DNA of 64,000 bases from Arthrobacter sp. YD4 (GCF_030410515.1 NZ_JAUHHD010000002.1:289419-353418), one strand, 5' to 3'; positions 44,317 through 53,390 are shown, counted from the stretch's first letter. Numbers and translations are program-made. Notes: a model not told the origin generated them from the sequence alone.

Positions 44317-45497
44317 GCCTGAAGGACCAGTTCGGCAAGGACGTCCTGCTCACCGGGTGGGGCCACAGCCGCTTCGGCAAGCTGACCGAGGAGACCCTGG
44401 AGTCCCTGATCGTGCAGGTCGCCACTGAGGCGATCGGCAACGCCGGGATCGAGCCGGGCCAGATCGACGAGGTCTACCTGGGCCAGTTCAACTCCGGCAT
44501 GATGCCGCTGGCGTTCCCGTCCTCGCTGGCTCTGCAGGTCTCCGAGCAGCTCGCCAACGTGCCCTCCACCCGGGTGGAAAACGCCTGCGCCTCCGGTTCG
44601 GCCGCCTTCCAGCAGGGCACCAAGTCGCTGCTGGCCGGCACCGCCAAGACCGTCCTGGTGATCGGCGCTGAGAAGATGACGCAGGCCGGGGCCGACGTCG
44701 TGGGCGCGGCCCTGCTGGGCGCCGACTACGACATGGCCGGCAAGCCCTCCACCACCGGCTTCACCGGGCTCTTCGCCGAGGTCGCCAAGCACTACGAGAA
44801 GCGCTATGGGGCTGTTTCCGACGCCCTGGGCACCATCGCGGCGAAGAACCACCGCAACGGCGTCGACAACCCCTACGCCCAGCTCCGCAAGGACCTCGGT
44901 GAGGAGTTCTGCCGGACCGTGTCGGATAAGAACCCGATGGTCGCCGATCCGCTGCGCCGCACCGACTGCTCCCCCGTCTCCGACGGCGCCGCCGCCGTCG
45001 TGCTCTCCGTCGCCCCCACGGGCGGGGCCACCGCCCCGGTCCGGCTGGCCGGTTTCGGGCAGGCGAACGACTTCTTCCCCGCCGAGCGCCGGGACCCGAC
45101 GGCGTTCGCCGCGACCCGCGCCTCCTGGCAGCGGGCCCTCGGCATGGCCGGCGTCGGGTTGGAGGACCTGGACTTCGCCGAGGTGCACGACTGCTTCACC
45201 ATCGCCGAGCTGCTGATGTACGAAGTGATGGGCCTGACCGAGCCCGGCCAGGGGGCCCGCGCGATCGAGGAAGGCTGGGTCTTCAAGGACGGCAAGTTCC
45301 CGGTCAACGTCTCCGGCGGCCTCAAGGCCAAGGGCCACCCGGTCGGCGCCACCGGCGTCTCCCAGCACGTCATCGCCGCGATGCAGCTCACCGGCACGGC
45401 CGGGGACATGCAGCTGGCGGCGCCGCGCCGGGCAGCGGTACAGAACATGGGCGGCGTCGGCATTGCGAACTATGTCAGCGTGCTTGAAGCCGTCTAA
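44313..45497 (+). CDS. Thiolase of SCP-x/acetyl-CoA acetyltransferase type
   Basis: A 394-residue thiolase-fold enzyme that cleaves 3-oxoacyl-CoA with CoA. The nucleophilic Cys lies in [14 protein letters not shown], the His and second Cys in [20 protein letters not shown], and the [18 protein letters not shown] block is the SCP-x variant of the C-terminal motif. It is therefore not PcaF-like, which suggests a ketoacid or acetoacetate pathway rather than classic beta-ketoadipate cleavage. Coupled to the CoA-transferase beta gene by ATGA. Confidence 0.9.
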   Translation: MSLKDQFGKDVLLTGWGHSRFGKLTEETLESLIVQVATEAIGNAGIEPGQIDEVYLGQFNSGMMPLAFPSSLALQVSEQLANVPSTRVENACASGSAAFQQGTKSLLAGTAKTVLVIGAEKMTQAGADVVGAALLGADYDMAGKPSTTGFTGLFAEVAKHYEKRYGAVSDALGTIAAKNHRNGVDNPYAQLRKDLGEEFCRTVSDKNPMVADPLRRTDCSPVSDGAAAVVLSVAPTGGATAPVRLAGFGQANDFFPAERRDPTAFAATRASWQRALGMAGVGLEDLDFAEVHDCFTIAELLMYEVMGLTEPGQGARAIEEGWVFKDGKFPVNVSGGLKAKGHPVGATGVSQHVIAAMQLTGTAGDMQLAAPRRAAVQNMGGVGIANYVSVLEAV

Positions 45498-45732
45498 GCC
45501 GGCGCCCGCCGAACTGGTCTGGGCCACAAACTGGCTGGGCCTGCCGGCCGGGGCACCCGTGATGGTGCTCCGGCCCGGCGGCGTGCCGGTCCCCGCCACC
45601 GTGGAGCTCGCCACCCCGGACGGGAAGATCCTCTGGGTCCGCTACCAGTCCATGGGCGAGCGCACCATGCTGTTCAAGTCCGACGGCACCCAGATCTGGT
45701 GCGCGAACCCCGATGCCGCCTCCAACCATTGA
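45472..45732 (+). CDS. Small hypothetical protein overlapping the thiolase 3' end
   Basis: An 86-residue frame starting within the last 26 bases of the thiolase gene. The composition is protein-like: LVWATNWLGLPAGAPVMVLR, PATVELATPDGKILWVRYQS and ERTMLFKSDGTQIW, a likely all-beta fold. No family is recognised. The start is uncertain (ATG 45472; TTG or GTG alternatives). It would be the fourth gene of the CoA-transferase operon. Confidence 0.5.
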   Translation: MSACLKPSKPAPAELVWATNWLGLPAGAPVMVLRPGGVPVPATVELATPDGKILWVRYQSMGERTMLFKSDGTQIWCANPDAASNH

Positions 45733-45754
45733 GGCGGGAACCCCACAGGCTGGT

Positions 45755-45814
45755 GGTGGGGCACCGGACGATCACCCGGATCGTCAACCTATCGCAACGT
45801 TGCGGTGCCCCACC
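45755..45814. terminator. Large composite hairpin, bidirectional terminator
   Basis: A 12-base perfect inverted repeat (GGTGGGGCACCG and CGGTGCCCCACC) encloses a smaller hairpin ACGAT/ATCGT and the GCAACGTTGC palindrome. It sits between the convergent CoA-transferase operon and the flavoprotein gene, so it probably ends both. Confidence 0.65.
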
Positions 45815-45884
45815 CCATTTATAGGTCTCCGGCCGGAGCCGTGACGGCCATCCCCGTGCAGTCCCACCGCCCGGCCTAGAAAGG

Positions 45885-46430
45885 TCAGTTGGCGGCGGCG
45901 GGGACGGCGGAGAGGAGCTCCCGGTAGCGGGCGGCATGGTCCGCCACGTCCTCCCGGGTCGCCCGCGGCGCCCCGTGCAGGACCAGCGGTTCGGCCATCT
46001 CCAGCCCGCAAAGATGTGCGGTGGCCTCCAGCGGACGAAGCAACTCCGCCATGGTGAAGCGGTTGTGCCCCGTCGGCGTGTACGCAGCCTCGGGGCCGCC
46101 GGTGGAGATGACCAGCTGCAGGCGCTTGCCGTGAAGGGCGTCCCCGCCGGCACCGTAGGCGAAGCCGTAGGTGAGGACCTGGTCCATCCACTCCTTCAGG
46201 ACTCCGGGGACGGAGTACCAGTGCCAGGGGAACTGCAGGACGATGGTGTCGTGCCGGCGCAGGAGCTCCTGCTCCGCGGCGGCGTCGACGCGCCGGTCCG
46301 GATAAACGGAGGCGATCTCCCGGACGGTCACGCCGTCGAGGTCCCTGATCGCCGCGGCCAGCTGCGCGTTGATTCCGGATGTGGCCAGGTCGGGGTGGGC
46401 GACGACGACGAGGGTGCGGTGCGTGCTCAT
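45885..46430 (-). CDS. NAD(P)H-dependent flavodoxin-fold quinone reductase
   Basis: A 181-residue flavodoxin-like fold (MdaB/KefF/YwrO type): LVVVAHPDLATSGINAQLAA (FMN/FAD phosphate loop), then HDTIVLQFPWHWYSVPGVLK, the EWMDQVLTYGFAYGAGG segment and QLVISTGGPEAAYTPTGHNR. Such enzymes reduce quinones or nitro compounds, or act as KefC ancillary proteins. It is preceded by a paired operator at 46455-46500. Confidence 0.88.
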   Translation of the reverse strand: MSTHRTLVVVAHPDLATSGINAQLAAAIRDLDGVTVREIASVYPDRRVDAAAEQELLRRHDTIVLQFPWHWYSVPGVLKEWMDQVLTYGFAYGAGGDALHGKRLQLVISTGGPEAAYTPTGHNRFTMAELLRPLEATAHLCGLEMAEPLVLHGAPRATREDVADHAARYRELLSAVPAAAN

Positions 46431-46454
46431 TGAGGGTGGGCACTTCTCTCAGTA

Positions 46455-46500
46455 GACAGGTCTGTCTGTTACGACATCGAAGGTACCAGACAGACCTGTC
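46455..46500. promoter_or_regulatory. Paired TetR-type operators upstream of the quinone reductase
   Basis: GACAGGTCTGTCTG at 46455-46468 and its exact reverse complement CAGACAGACCTGTC at 46487-46500, separated by 18 bases. Each arm is itself nearly palindromic around AGACAGGTCTGTCT. No regulator gene lies beside it. Confidence 0.65.
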
Positions 46501-46522
46501 CGTTCACAATCGAACAGGCGGC

Positions 46523-47383
46523 TCAGACGTAGTCGCTGTAGAAGCCGCGCCCGGACTTGATTCCGAGCCAGCCCTTGCCGATGTATTCCTGCAGCAGCGG
46601 GGCGGACTTGTTCTCCCTGCCGGCCAGCTCGCAGTAGTGGTTCTCGATGTCGAGCACCACATCCAGGCCCACCTGGTCCATGAAGCGGAACGGTGCCGTG
46701 TCCGCCTTGAAGACGTCCACGAACAGGGCATCCACGTCCTCCGGCTCGGCCACGCCCTCGGCCACCACCAGCAGTGCCTCGCGCTTGATCGCGGCCCAGA
46801 CCCGGTTGAAGATGAAGCCGGTGCTTTCCTTCCGGACCAGGTGCGGCGCCAGCACGTAAGCGGGCAGTTCGGTCATCAGCAGGTCCAGGACGGCCGGGTC
46901 GGTCCGGCCGCAGGACATCAGTTCCACCGAGCGGACGGCAGGCGGCATGTAGAAGTGCATGTTCAGGACCCGCTCCGGGCTGGCCACGCCGCCGATGAAC
47001 TCCGAGGACGCGAACGACGACGAGTTGCTGGCCAGCAGGGCATCCGCCGGGGCCAGCCGGTCCAGGTCGGCGAAGATCCCGCGCTTGAGCTCGAGCTTTT
47101 CGGGCACCGCCTCGACCACCAGCCAGGCGTTGTCCAGGGCTGCGGCGAGATCGTCGCCGGAGGTGATCCGGCCGGCCGGCGCGGCGCCGTGCTCGGCCGC
47201 GACGGCGGGGCGCTCGGCCTCGATGAAGTCGACGGCGGCCCGGCCCACAGCCGGGCTGAGGTCGAAGATGCGCACGTCGGCGCCGCGCAGCGACAGCATC
47301 AGGGCCACGCGGCGGCCCAGGGTGCCGCCGCCGATGACGGTGATGGGCCGGACGGCGGTGTCGGCGGGGAGGGAAAAGGTCAT
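46523..47383 (-). CDS. 3-hydroxyacyl-CoA dehydrogenase
   Basis: A 286-residue NAD-dependent enzyme: Rossmann motif PITVIGGGTLGRRVALMLSL, the catalytic region ASNSSSFASSEFIGGVASPE and NMHFYMPPAVRSVELMSCGR (H in a NMHFY setting), and C-terminal domain TGFIFNRVWAAIKREALLVV. It oxidises 3-hydroxyacyl-CoA in beta-oxidation or butyryl pathways. SD GAAAGGAAA precedes the ATG at 47383, 11 bases after the MFS stop. Confidence 0.9.
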   Translation of the reverse strand: MTFSLPADTAVRPITVIGGGTLGRRVALMLSLRGADVRIFDLSPAVGRAAVDFIEAERPAVAAEHGAAPAGRITSGDDLAAALDNAWLVVEAVPEKLELKRGIFADLDRLAPADALLASNSSSFASSEFIGGVASPERVLNMHFYMPPAVRSVELMSCGRTDPAVLDLLMTELPAYVLAPHLVRKESTGFIFNRVWAAIKREALLVVAEGVAEPEDVDALFVDVFKADTAPFRFMDQVGLDVVLDIENHYCELAGRENKSAPLLQEYIGKGWLGIKSGRGFYSDYV

Positions 47384-47394
47384 GGCGTTTCCTT

Positions 47395-48606
47395 TCAGGA
47401 TGCTGCCGGGGAACCGGCAGCGAGGGTGGGTCGGTGGGCGGGGTTTCTCCGGAGGGTGCGGAGCAGGGCCGGAATGGCGGCGAGCACCAGGGCAGCGCCG
47501 TAGATCAGTGTGGTCCCCTTCATGCCGGCCACGGCCACCAGCAGCCCGGCGGCCACGGCGGGGACGCTGAAGCCGAGATAGCAGATCAGGTAGATGCTGG
47601 AGAGCATGCCCACCCGCTCGTGTGGACCGCAGAGCGGCAGGGTCATCCGCATCGCGCCGAAGTACCCGCTGCCGAAGCCGACGCCGGCCACCACCGTTCC
47701 CGCGAAGTACAGCGGCGCGGATCCGAGCTGGACGGCCAGCACGGTCAGGGAGATGCCGGTGATCAGGGAGACGACGCCTGTCAGCAGCGTGGTCCGGTCC
47801 GAGCGGCGGCGGACCACCAGGATGGCCAGGGCGCCGGGAACGAAGAGGGCAAACAGGGCCAGGCCGCCCACCAGCACCGAGTTGTCCCGGGTAATGGCGT
47901 GCGCCAAGGCCGGGCCCAGCGAGAGGTAGAACCCGGCCAGGGCCCAGGTGGCCGCGGCCACCGGCATGGTGGCGGCCATGGTTTTCCGGGCGGAGCCGGG
48001 GATCCGGGCCTCGGGCATCAGGGACCGCAGCCAGCCCGGGGCCACCTGGCCGGCGCTCGGCAGCCGGAGCAGCGCCACACCGAGGACCAACAGGAGCGCG
48101 GCGAGGAAGAAGTAGACAGTCTTGGTCGGCTCGGGGAGGAACCTGACCACGGAGGCGGACCCGAGCGCGCCAATGGAGAGCCCGATCGGCGAGGCAGCGC
48201 TGTTGACCAGGGACCCGCGGCCGCGGCGCTTCGGGCCTTCGAACGCCAGCAGCGCGGCGCCCGCGGCACCCATCGCGGCGCCGGTCGCCACGCCCTGGAG
48301 TGCCCGGGCGGCCAGCAGCACCTCCGGTCCCGGAGCGAAGGCGAAGGTCATCATCGCGCCGATCTGCAGCGCCACTGCCCCCAGGAGCACCGGCCGGGTG
48401 CCGAGGTGATTGGCCAGCGAGCCGACCACCAGCAGGGTCAGCAGCACGGCCACCGCGTAGACGGCGAAGATCACCGTGACCGCCGCGGAGCCGAGGCCCC
48501 ACTCTCGGGCGTAGAACTCGTACAACGGCGACGGCGCCGACGAGGCGCCGATGAAAACCGTCAAGAGCGCCGCGTGAAGCCAGAACGCGGTACCGGTGTT
48601 CTTCAC
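47395..48606 (-). CDS. MFS transporter
   Basis: A 403-residue major-facilitator protein with about 12 hydrophobic segments: LHAALLTVFIGASSAPSPLY, VIFAVYAVAVLLTLLVVGSL, and the motif A-like LANHLGTRPVLLGAVALQIG after helix 2. It resembles drug/proton antiporters, but no substrate motif can be named. GTG start with AGGA seven bases upstream. It is divergent from a TetR gene, with palindromic operators between them, so it is the likely TetR target. Encoded upstream of the 3-hydroxyacyl-CoA dehydrogenase in one operon. Confidence 0.88.
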   Translation of the reverse strand: MKNTGTAFWLHAALLTVFIGASSAPSPLYEFYAREWGLGSAAVTVIFAVYAVAVLLTLLVVGSLANHLGTRPVLLGAVALQIGAMMTFAFAPGPEVLLAARALQGVATGAAMGAAGAALLAFEGPKRRGRGSLVNSAASPIGLSIGALGSASVVRFLPEPTKTVYFFLAALLLVLGVALLRLPSAGQVAPGWLRSLMPEARIPGSARKTMAATMPVAAATWALAGFYLSLGPALAHAITRDNSVLVGGLALFALFVPGALAILVVRRRSDRTTLLTGVVSLITGISLTVLAVQLGSAPLYFAGTVVAGVGFGSGYFGAMRMTLPLCGPHERVGMLSSIYLICYLGFSVPAVAAGLLVAVAGMKGTTLIYGAALVLAAIPALLRTLRRNPAHRPTLAAGSPAAS

Positions 48607-48637
48607 AACTGATCCTGCCTACTCGAAACAACCAAAC

Positions 48638-48650
48638 GCACAATCTGTGC
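48638..48650. promoter_or_regulatory. Palindrome GCACA-ATC-TGTGC in the MFS/TetR intergenic region
   Basis: Inverted repeat 32 bases upstream of the MFS start, a candidate operator site. Confidence 0.45.
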
Positions 48651-48665
48651 ATTAAGAGGCTATAC

Positions 48666-48677
48666 CCGCTAAAGCGG
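48666..48677. promoter_or_regulatory. Palindrome CCGCT-AA-AGCGG in the TetR promoter
   Basis: Perfect inverted repeat just upstream of the TetR -10 (TAGGCT at 48689), positioned to block transcription of the regulator and of the divergent MFS gene. Confidence 0.5.
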
Positions 48678-48688
48678 ATAATTTGCCT

Positions 48689-48694
48689 TAGGCT
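48689..48694 (+). promoter_or_regulatory. -10 element (TAGGCT) for leaderless tetR
   Basis: TAGGCT ends 6 bases before the ATG at 48701. Confidence 0.5.
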
Positions 48695-48700
48695 GGTGTG

Positions 48701-49273
48701 ATGATGACGACAGCGACCCCCCGCCCCGGCGGCCGGAGCGCCCGCGTCCAGCAGGCCGTGCACCAGGCCGTGCGCACCCTGTTGGCGGAGAACGAGGGCG
48801 ACCGGACCGCATTGTCGGTCCCGCTTGTGGCGGACCGGGCGGGTGTGAACTCCTCCACCATCTACCGCCGCTGGGGCGACCTGCCCCGGCTGCTCGCCGC
48901 CGTCGCCTCCAACCAGATGCTCCCCGAGCAGGTGGAGGACACCGGTTCGCTCCGCGGCGACATGGAGGCCTGGTTCATCCCGTACGTGGAGGAGTTCTCC
49001 TCCGAACTGGGCCGGCAGGTGCTGTTAGACATGCTGGCCGACGGTGCGGTGACCCGGGACTACTTCGCCCTGATGCAGGGCCACGTCGAGGAGCTGCGCA
49101 GGCTGGCCCGGGCGCGCGGGGAGACGGCGCCGGACGCCCGCGGGATCGTTGACGCCGTCGTCGCCCCGGTGATTTACCGGATCCTGTTCAACCACGAATC
49201 CGCCGCCGAGCTGGATGTCCGGAGCCGGATCGGGCGGCTGCTCGACGGACCACGGACCGCTGGCCGGGACTAA
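48701..49273 (+). CDS. TetR-family transcriptional regulator
   Basis: A 190-residue TetR protein: HTH at about 35-60 (SVPLVADRAGVNSSTIYRRW) followed by the conserved GDLPRLLAAV and a helical ligand domain. It is placed divergent from the MFS-dehydrogenase operon. The ATG at 48701 is preferred over the GTG at 48698 because of the leaderless spacing. Likely autoregulated through the 48666 palindrome. Confidence 0.9.
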   Translation: MMTTATPRPGGRSARVQQAVHQAVRTLLAENEGDRTALSVPLVADRAGVNSSTIYRRWGDLPRLLAAVASNQMLPEQVEDTGSLRGDMEAWFIPYVEEFSSELGRQVLLDMLADGAVTRDYFALMQGHVEELRRLARARGETAPDARGIVDAVVAPVIYRILFNHESAAELDVRSRIGRLLDGPRTAGRD

Positions 49274-49312
49274 AATCGGTCCATCCCCATCACACCCAGA
49301 GCAAGGAATCCC

Positions 49313-50368
49313 ATGCGCGCCACCATCATCCACGGTCCGGGCGATATCCGGGTCGAAGACCGCGACTACCCCACCGTCCAGCAGCCCACCGACGCCATCG
49401 TCAAGGTCACGGCAGCCTGCGTCTGCGGCTCCGACCTCTGGCCCTACCGCGGCGTGAAGCCCACCCACAAGCCCTCCGCGATCGGCCACGAGTTCATCGG
49501 CACCATCGAGAGCCTGGGCGACGAGGTCACCGGCCTCGCCGTGGGCGACCTGGTCATTGCGCCGTTCGTGATCAGCTGCGGCGAGTGCCCGCAGTGCCGC
49601 AACGGCGTCACGGTCGCCTGCGACCGGCTGGCCGGCTGGGGCGGCACCGACGACGCCGGCCACCCGGTCGACGGCGGTCAGGGCCAGGCCGTCCGCGTCC
49701 CGCTGGCCTCCTCCACGCTGGTCAAGGTCCCCGGCATCACCGAACCCGACGACGCCCTCCGCGCCAGCCTGCTCACCCTCTCCGACGTCATGGCCACCGG
49801 CCACCACGCCGCCCTCGCGGCGCAGGCCGGCCCCGGCCGGACCGTCGTGGTGGTGGGCGACGGCGCCGTCGGCCTCTGCGGCGTGCTGGCCGCCAAACGG
49901 CTGGGTGCCGAGCGCATCATCGCAATGTCCCGGCACGCTGACCGGCAGGCGATCGCCCGCGAATTCGGCGCCACGGACATCGTGGCCGAGCGCGGCGACG
50001 AGGGCATCGCCAAGGTGCGCGAACTCCTGGGCGGCGTCCTGGCGGACTCCGTGCTCGAATGCGTCGGCACCAAGGAATCGATGGACCAGGCGCTGCGCAG
50101 CGTCCGGCCCGGCGGCGCCATGGGCTTCGTCGGCGTCCCCACCGGCGGTGCCGAAATCCCGGTCCGCTACCTGTTCGACACCAACATCACCATCGGCGGC
50201 GGCATGGCCCCCGCACGCACCTACATCCCGGAACTGCTGGAGGACGTGCTCAACGGCAGCATCAATCCGGGCCGGGTGTTCGACGCCGTCATGCCGCTGG
50301 AGGAGGCACCGGAGGCCTACCGCGCCATGGACGAACGCCGCGCCATTAAGGTGCTCCTCACCCCGTAA
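49313..50368 (+). CDS. Zinc-dependent alcohol dehydrogenase family protein
   Basis: A 351-residue MDR oxidoreductase. The catalytic zinc ligands are in CVCGSDLWPYRG and IGHEFIGTIES (Cys, His, Glu), the structural zinc site is ISCGECPQCRNGVTVAC (four Cys), and the Rossmann fold is TVVVVGDGAVGLCGVLAAKR. A TAAAAT -10 lies well upstream and a CAAGGAAT ribosome site precedes the ATG, so unlike tetR it has a leader. The substrate is unknown, possibly an alcohol or a detoxified aldehyde. Confidence 0.93.
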   Translation: MRATIIHGPGDIRVEDRDYPTVQQPTDAIVKVTAACVCGSDLWPYRGVKPTHKPSAIGHEFIGTIESLGDEVTGLAVGDLVIAPFVISCGECPQCRNGVTVACDRLAGWGGTDDAGHPVDGGQGQAVRVPLASSTLVKVPGITEPDDALRASLLTLSDVMATGHHAALAAQAGPGRTVVVVGDGAVGLCGVLAAKRLGAERIIAMSRHADRQAIAREFGATDIVAERGDEGIAKVRELLGGVLADSVLECVGTKESMDQALRSVRPGGAMGFVGVPTGGAEIPVRYLFDTNITIGGGMAPARTYIPELLEDVLNGSINPGRVFDAVMPLEEAPEAYRAMDERRAIKVLLTP

Positions 50369-50490
50369 CATCCCGATCCGCGGCGGGGGCCGACCGGCCC
50401 TTGCCGCACCGGAACGGCCGGGGCTAGCGTGTGCCCACGGGCAGCCCGCCCGCACCCGCCCGCATCGCCCTCCCGTATCCAGGAGCCGTC

Positions 50491-53304
50491 ATGGCCTCAC
50501 CGTCCGCGCCCGGACCTGCCCCGGAGCCGCACGCACCCGGGGGATACGTCCTGGACCTGGCGGAGGCGGCCACCGCACCGCTGTCACTGGTGGGCGGCAA
50601 GGCCCTGAACCTGGGGCGGATGGTGGCCGCGGGACTGCCGGTGCCCCGCGGTTTCTGCCTCACCACGGACGCCTACCGCCTGGCTGCCCCGCCGGAGCTG
50701 GCCGACCTGGCGGCCGCGCTCGACGCCGGAATCCCACGGGCCGGACTCTCCCAGTCCGCTCCTGACACCGGGGCCGGGCCCGACACCGGGATGGAGGCGG
50801 CGGCGCAGGCGGCTCGGGCCCGGGACCTGGTCGGCGCCGCCCCGATCCCGCCCGCCGTCGAGTCCGCGGTACGCGCCGCCTACGCGGACCTTGGGCCGGA
50901 CACGCCCGTGGCGGTGCGGTCCTCCGCCACCGCCGAGGACCTTCCCTTGGCCAGCTTCGCCGGCCAGCAGGACTCCTTTACCGGAATCGTCGGCGCGGAC
51001 GCGGTGCTGGACGCGGTCCGCCGCTGCTGGGCCTCCCTCTGGACCGACCGCGCCGTCGCCTACCGCACCGCGAACGGCATCAGCCATGCCGGGGTGGGGC
51101 TCGCCGTCGTCGTCCAGGACATGGTGGAGGCGGCCACGGCGGGAGTCCTGTTCACAGCGAACCCGGTCACCGGGACCCGCACCGAAATGCTGGTCAACGC
51201 CAGCCCAGGCGCCGGCCAGGCGGTGGTTTCCGGCGCCGTGAACCCGGACCAGTTCACCGTGCGGACGGCGACGGCGGAAGTGCTGCACCGGGTGGCAGGC
51301 GACGACGACCCGGACCGGGGCTGGAGCCTGGACGACGCCGGGCTCGCCGCACTGACCCGGCTGGGCGCGTCCGTCCAGAGGCTCTTCGGTTCGCCCCAGG
51401 ACGTGGAATGGGTGGTCGACGCCGCCGGCAAGACCTGGCTGACGCAATCCCGGCCGATCACCACGCTGTACCCGCTGGAGGACCCGATGACCGGCGAGCC
51501 GCTGCCGGTTCCGCCGGAGGGACAAACCCGGGTCTACCTCTGCGGGACGCTGCTCCAGGGCCTGACCCGGCCCATCACCCCGATGGGCCTGACCGCGCTG
51601 GAACTACTCCGGAACCAGCAGGGACTCTGGCGCTACGTAAATCCCGGCCTGCGGATGTTCGTGGACCTGACGCCCCTGACCCGCAGCCGGTGGGGGCGCC
51701 GCTACCTGACCCGGGTGCTGCCGCTGGCCGACAGCCGGTCCGCGGCGCTCGTCCCCGGCCTGCTCGCCGACCCGCGATTCGCCGCCGGGGAGGGCCCTTC
51801 CGCGGGTACTGACCTGGGCCGCGTTGCCCGGCGCCTCCTGCCCGGACGCGGCCGCGCCGACCATCCCCGCATGGACCGGGCCGCCCCGGCAGAGATCCCG
51901 GCCCCGGGAGAGGGACCAACTCCGGCAGAACGCCCCGCCCGGGTCGGCACCAGCCTGGGCATGCTGGCGGACCAACTCCCCCGGCTGGCCCGTGCCATCC
52001 TGGATCCCCGGGGCGAGCTGCGCCGCACCGACGCCTACGCCCGCCGGCTCGACGCCGTGCTGCAGCTGCCGGGCCCGGCGACGGCAGAGGAGCGCCTGCA
52101 CTTCGCGGAAAACCTGGGACTGCGCACCACTGGGGGGCTGCTCAAGGCCACCCTGCCCGGGTTCTCCGCCGGCTACTTGATGCTGGCCGTAGCCCGCCGG
52201 CTGCTGCGCGGAATCGCCCCGCCGCGGGAGCTCGAGGCGGTGCTGCGCGGGTTGCCGCACAACGTGACCACCGAGATGGACCTGGAACTCTGGCGGCTGG
52301 CCGTCACGCTCCGGGACGATCCCGAGTCCCGGGACGCCTTCCTGGCCACCGGGCCGGCCACCCTCGCCGCCAGGTACCGCGCCGGCACGCTGCCGGACAC
52401 GGCCCAGTCCGCCGTCCGGGATTTCCTGGCCCGGTACGGGCACCGCGCCGTGGCCGAGATCGACCTCGGCATGCCGCGCTGGGCCGAGGAGCCCGACCAC
52501 ATCCTCGGCGTGATCTCGAACTACCTGCGCCTGGACGATCCGGACCAGGCGCCGGACCGGCAGTTCGGCCTGGCCGCCGCCCACGCGGAGGAACGGATCC
52601 GGAGCCTGGTGGACCGCGCCGCCGCCCACGGGCGCTGGCGGGCCCGGCTGCTGGGGCTGGCCCTGCGGGAGGTCCGGGAACTCGCCGGCCTGCGCGAACT
52701 GCCCAAGTTCCACATCGTCCGGATCCTGGCCGAGGTGCACCGCCAGCTGCTGCTGGTGGGCGAGGACCTGGTGCGCCGCGGCGCCGTGGCCGCCGCGGGG
52801 GACGTGTTTTTCCTGGACTTCGGCGAGCTGCGGACGGGCCTGCGCGGGGTCCGGCTGCAGGAGACGGTGGCCGCCCGCCGCCGCCTGTACGACGTCGAAC
52901 TCCGGCGCCGCCACATCCCCCGCCTGCTGCTCTCCGACGGCACGGACGTGGAGGCGGCCGCCCTGGCCGCGGCGCCGCCGTCGGGCGCCCTGGCCGGCAC
53001 CCCCGCGTCCGCCGGCTCCGCCACGGGAACGGTCCGGGTGGTCCTGGACCCGGTGGGGGCACGGCTGGAACCCGGGGAAATCCTGGTGGCGCCGTCGACG
53101 GACCCGGGCTGGACGCCGCTGTTCCTCACCGCCGGGGCGCTGGTGATGGAGATGGGCGGGGTGATCTCCCACGGGGCGGTGGTGGCCCGCGAATACGGCA
53201 TTCCCGCGGTGGTGGGCGTCCCGGACGCCACCACCCGGCTGCGGACCGGGCAGCTGGTGACGGTCGACGGCGCCGCGGGCACCGTCCGGGTAGTGCCGGA
53301 CTAA
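50491..53304 (+). CDS. PEP-utilising phosphotransferase, rifampin phosphotransferase-like
   Basis: A 937-residue three-domain protein. N-terminal ATP-binding (PPDK-type) domain begins VGGKALNLGRMVAAGLPVPR and holds RSSATAEDLPLASFAGQQDS; the middle (about 330-830) is an unusual helical domain rich in Arg/Pro; the C-terminal swivelling domain has the phospho-accepting His894 in GGVISHGAVVAREYGIPAVV. Layout and the SHGAVVAREYGIPAVVG motif fit rifamycin phosphotransferases rather than PEP synthase, which has a C-terminal PEP-binding barrel missing here. AGGAG lies five bases before the ATG. Confidence 0.7.
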   Translation: MASPSAPGPAPEPHAPGGYVLDLAEAATAPLSLVGGKALNLGRMVAAGLPVPRGFCLTTDAYRLAAPPELADLAAALDAGIPRAGLSQSAPDTGAGPDTGMEAAAQAARARDLVGAAPIPPAVESAVRAAYADLGPDTPVAVRSSATAEDLPLASFAGQQDSFTGIVGADAVLDAVRRCWASLWTDRAVAYRTANGISHAGVGLAVVVQDMVEAATAGVLFTANPVTGTRTEMLVNASPGAGQAVVSGAVNPDQFTVRTATAEVLHRVAGDDDPDRGWSLDDAGLAALTRLGASVQRLFGSPQDVEWVVDAAGKTWLTQSRPITTLYPLEDPMTGEPLPVPPEGQTRVYLCGTLLQGLTRPITPMGLTALELLRNQQGLWRYVNPGLRMFVDLTPLTRSRWGRRYLTRVLPLADSRSAALVPGLLADPRFAAGEGPSAGTDLGRVARRLLPGRGRADHPRMDRAAPAEIPAPGEGPTPAERPARVGTSLGMLADQLPRLARAILDPRGELRRTDAYARRLDAVLQLPGPATAEERLHFAENLGLRTTGGLLKATLPGFSAGYLMLAVARRLLRGIAPPRELEAVLRGLPHNVTTEMDLELWRLAVTLRDDPESRDAFLATGPATLAARYRAGTLPDTAQSAVRDFLARYGHRAVAEIDLGMPRWAEEPDHILGVISNYLRLDDPDQAPDRQFGLAAAHAEERIRSLVDRAAAHGRWRARLLGLALREVRELAGLRELPKFHIVRILAEVHRQLLLVGEDLVRRGAVAAAGDVFFLDFGELRTGLRGVRLQETVAARRRLYDVELRRRHIPRLLLSDGTDVEAAALAAAPPSGALAGTPASAGSATGTVRVVLDPVGARLEPGEILVAPSTDPGWTPLFLTAGALVMEMGGVISHGAVVAREYGIPAVVGVPDATTRLRTGQLVTVDGAAGTVRVVPD

Positions 53305-53384
53305 GGCTGCGGCCGCAGTCGGCGGGGCGGCCGTCTTCGGGGCGACGGGGCCGGCACCCGGCGGTTCTAGCACGGGCGTGCCAG

Positions 53385-53390
53385 TAGAAT
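53385..53390 (+). promoter_or_regulatory. -10 element (TAGAAT) for leaderless alpha/beta hydrolase
   Basis: TAGAAT ends 6 bases before the ATG at 53397, the best match to the consensus among these elements. Confidence 0.55.

Noticed and set aside
46523..48763. A 746-codon frame that would extend the 3-hydroxyacyl-CoA dehydrogenase N-terminus through the MFS gene
   Set aside because: The N-terminal part is out of frame with the intact MFS gene, and the Rossmann start with its ribosome site fits the ATG at 47383.
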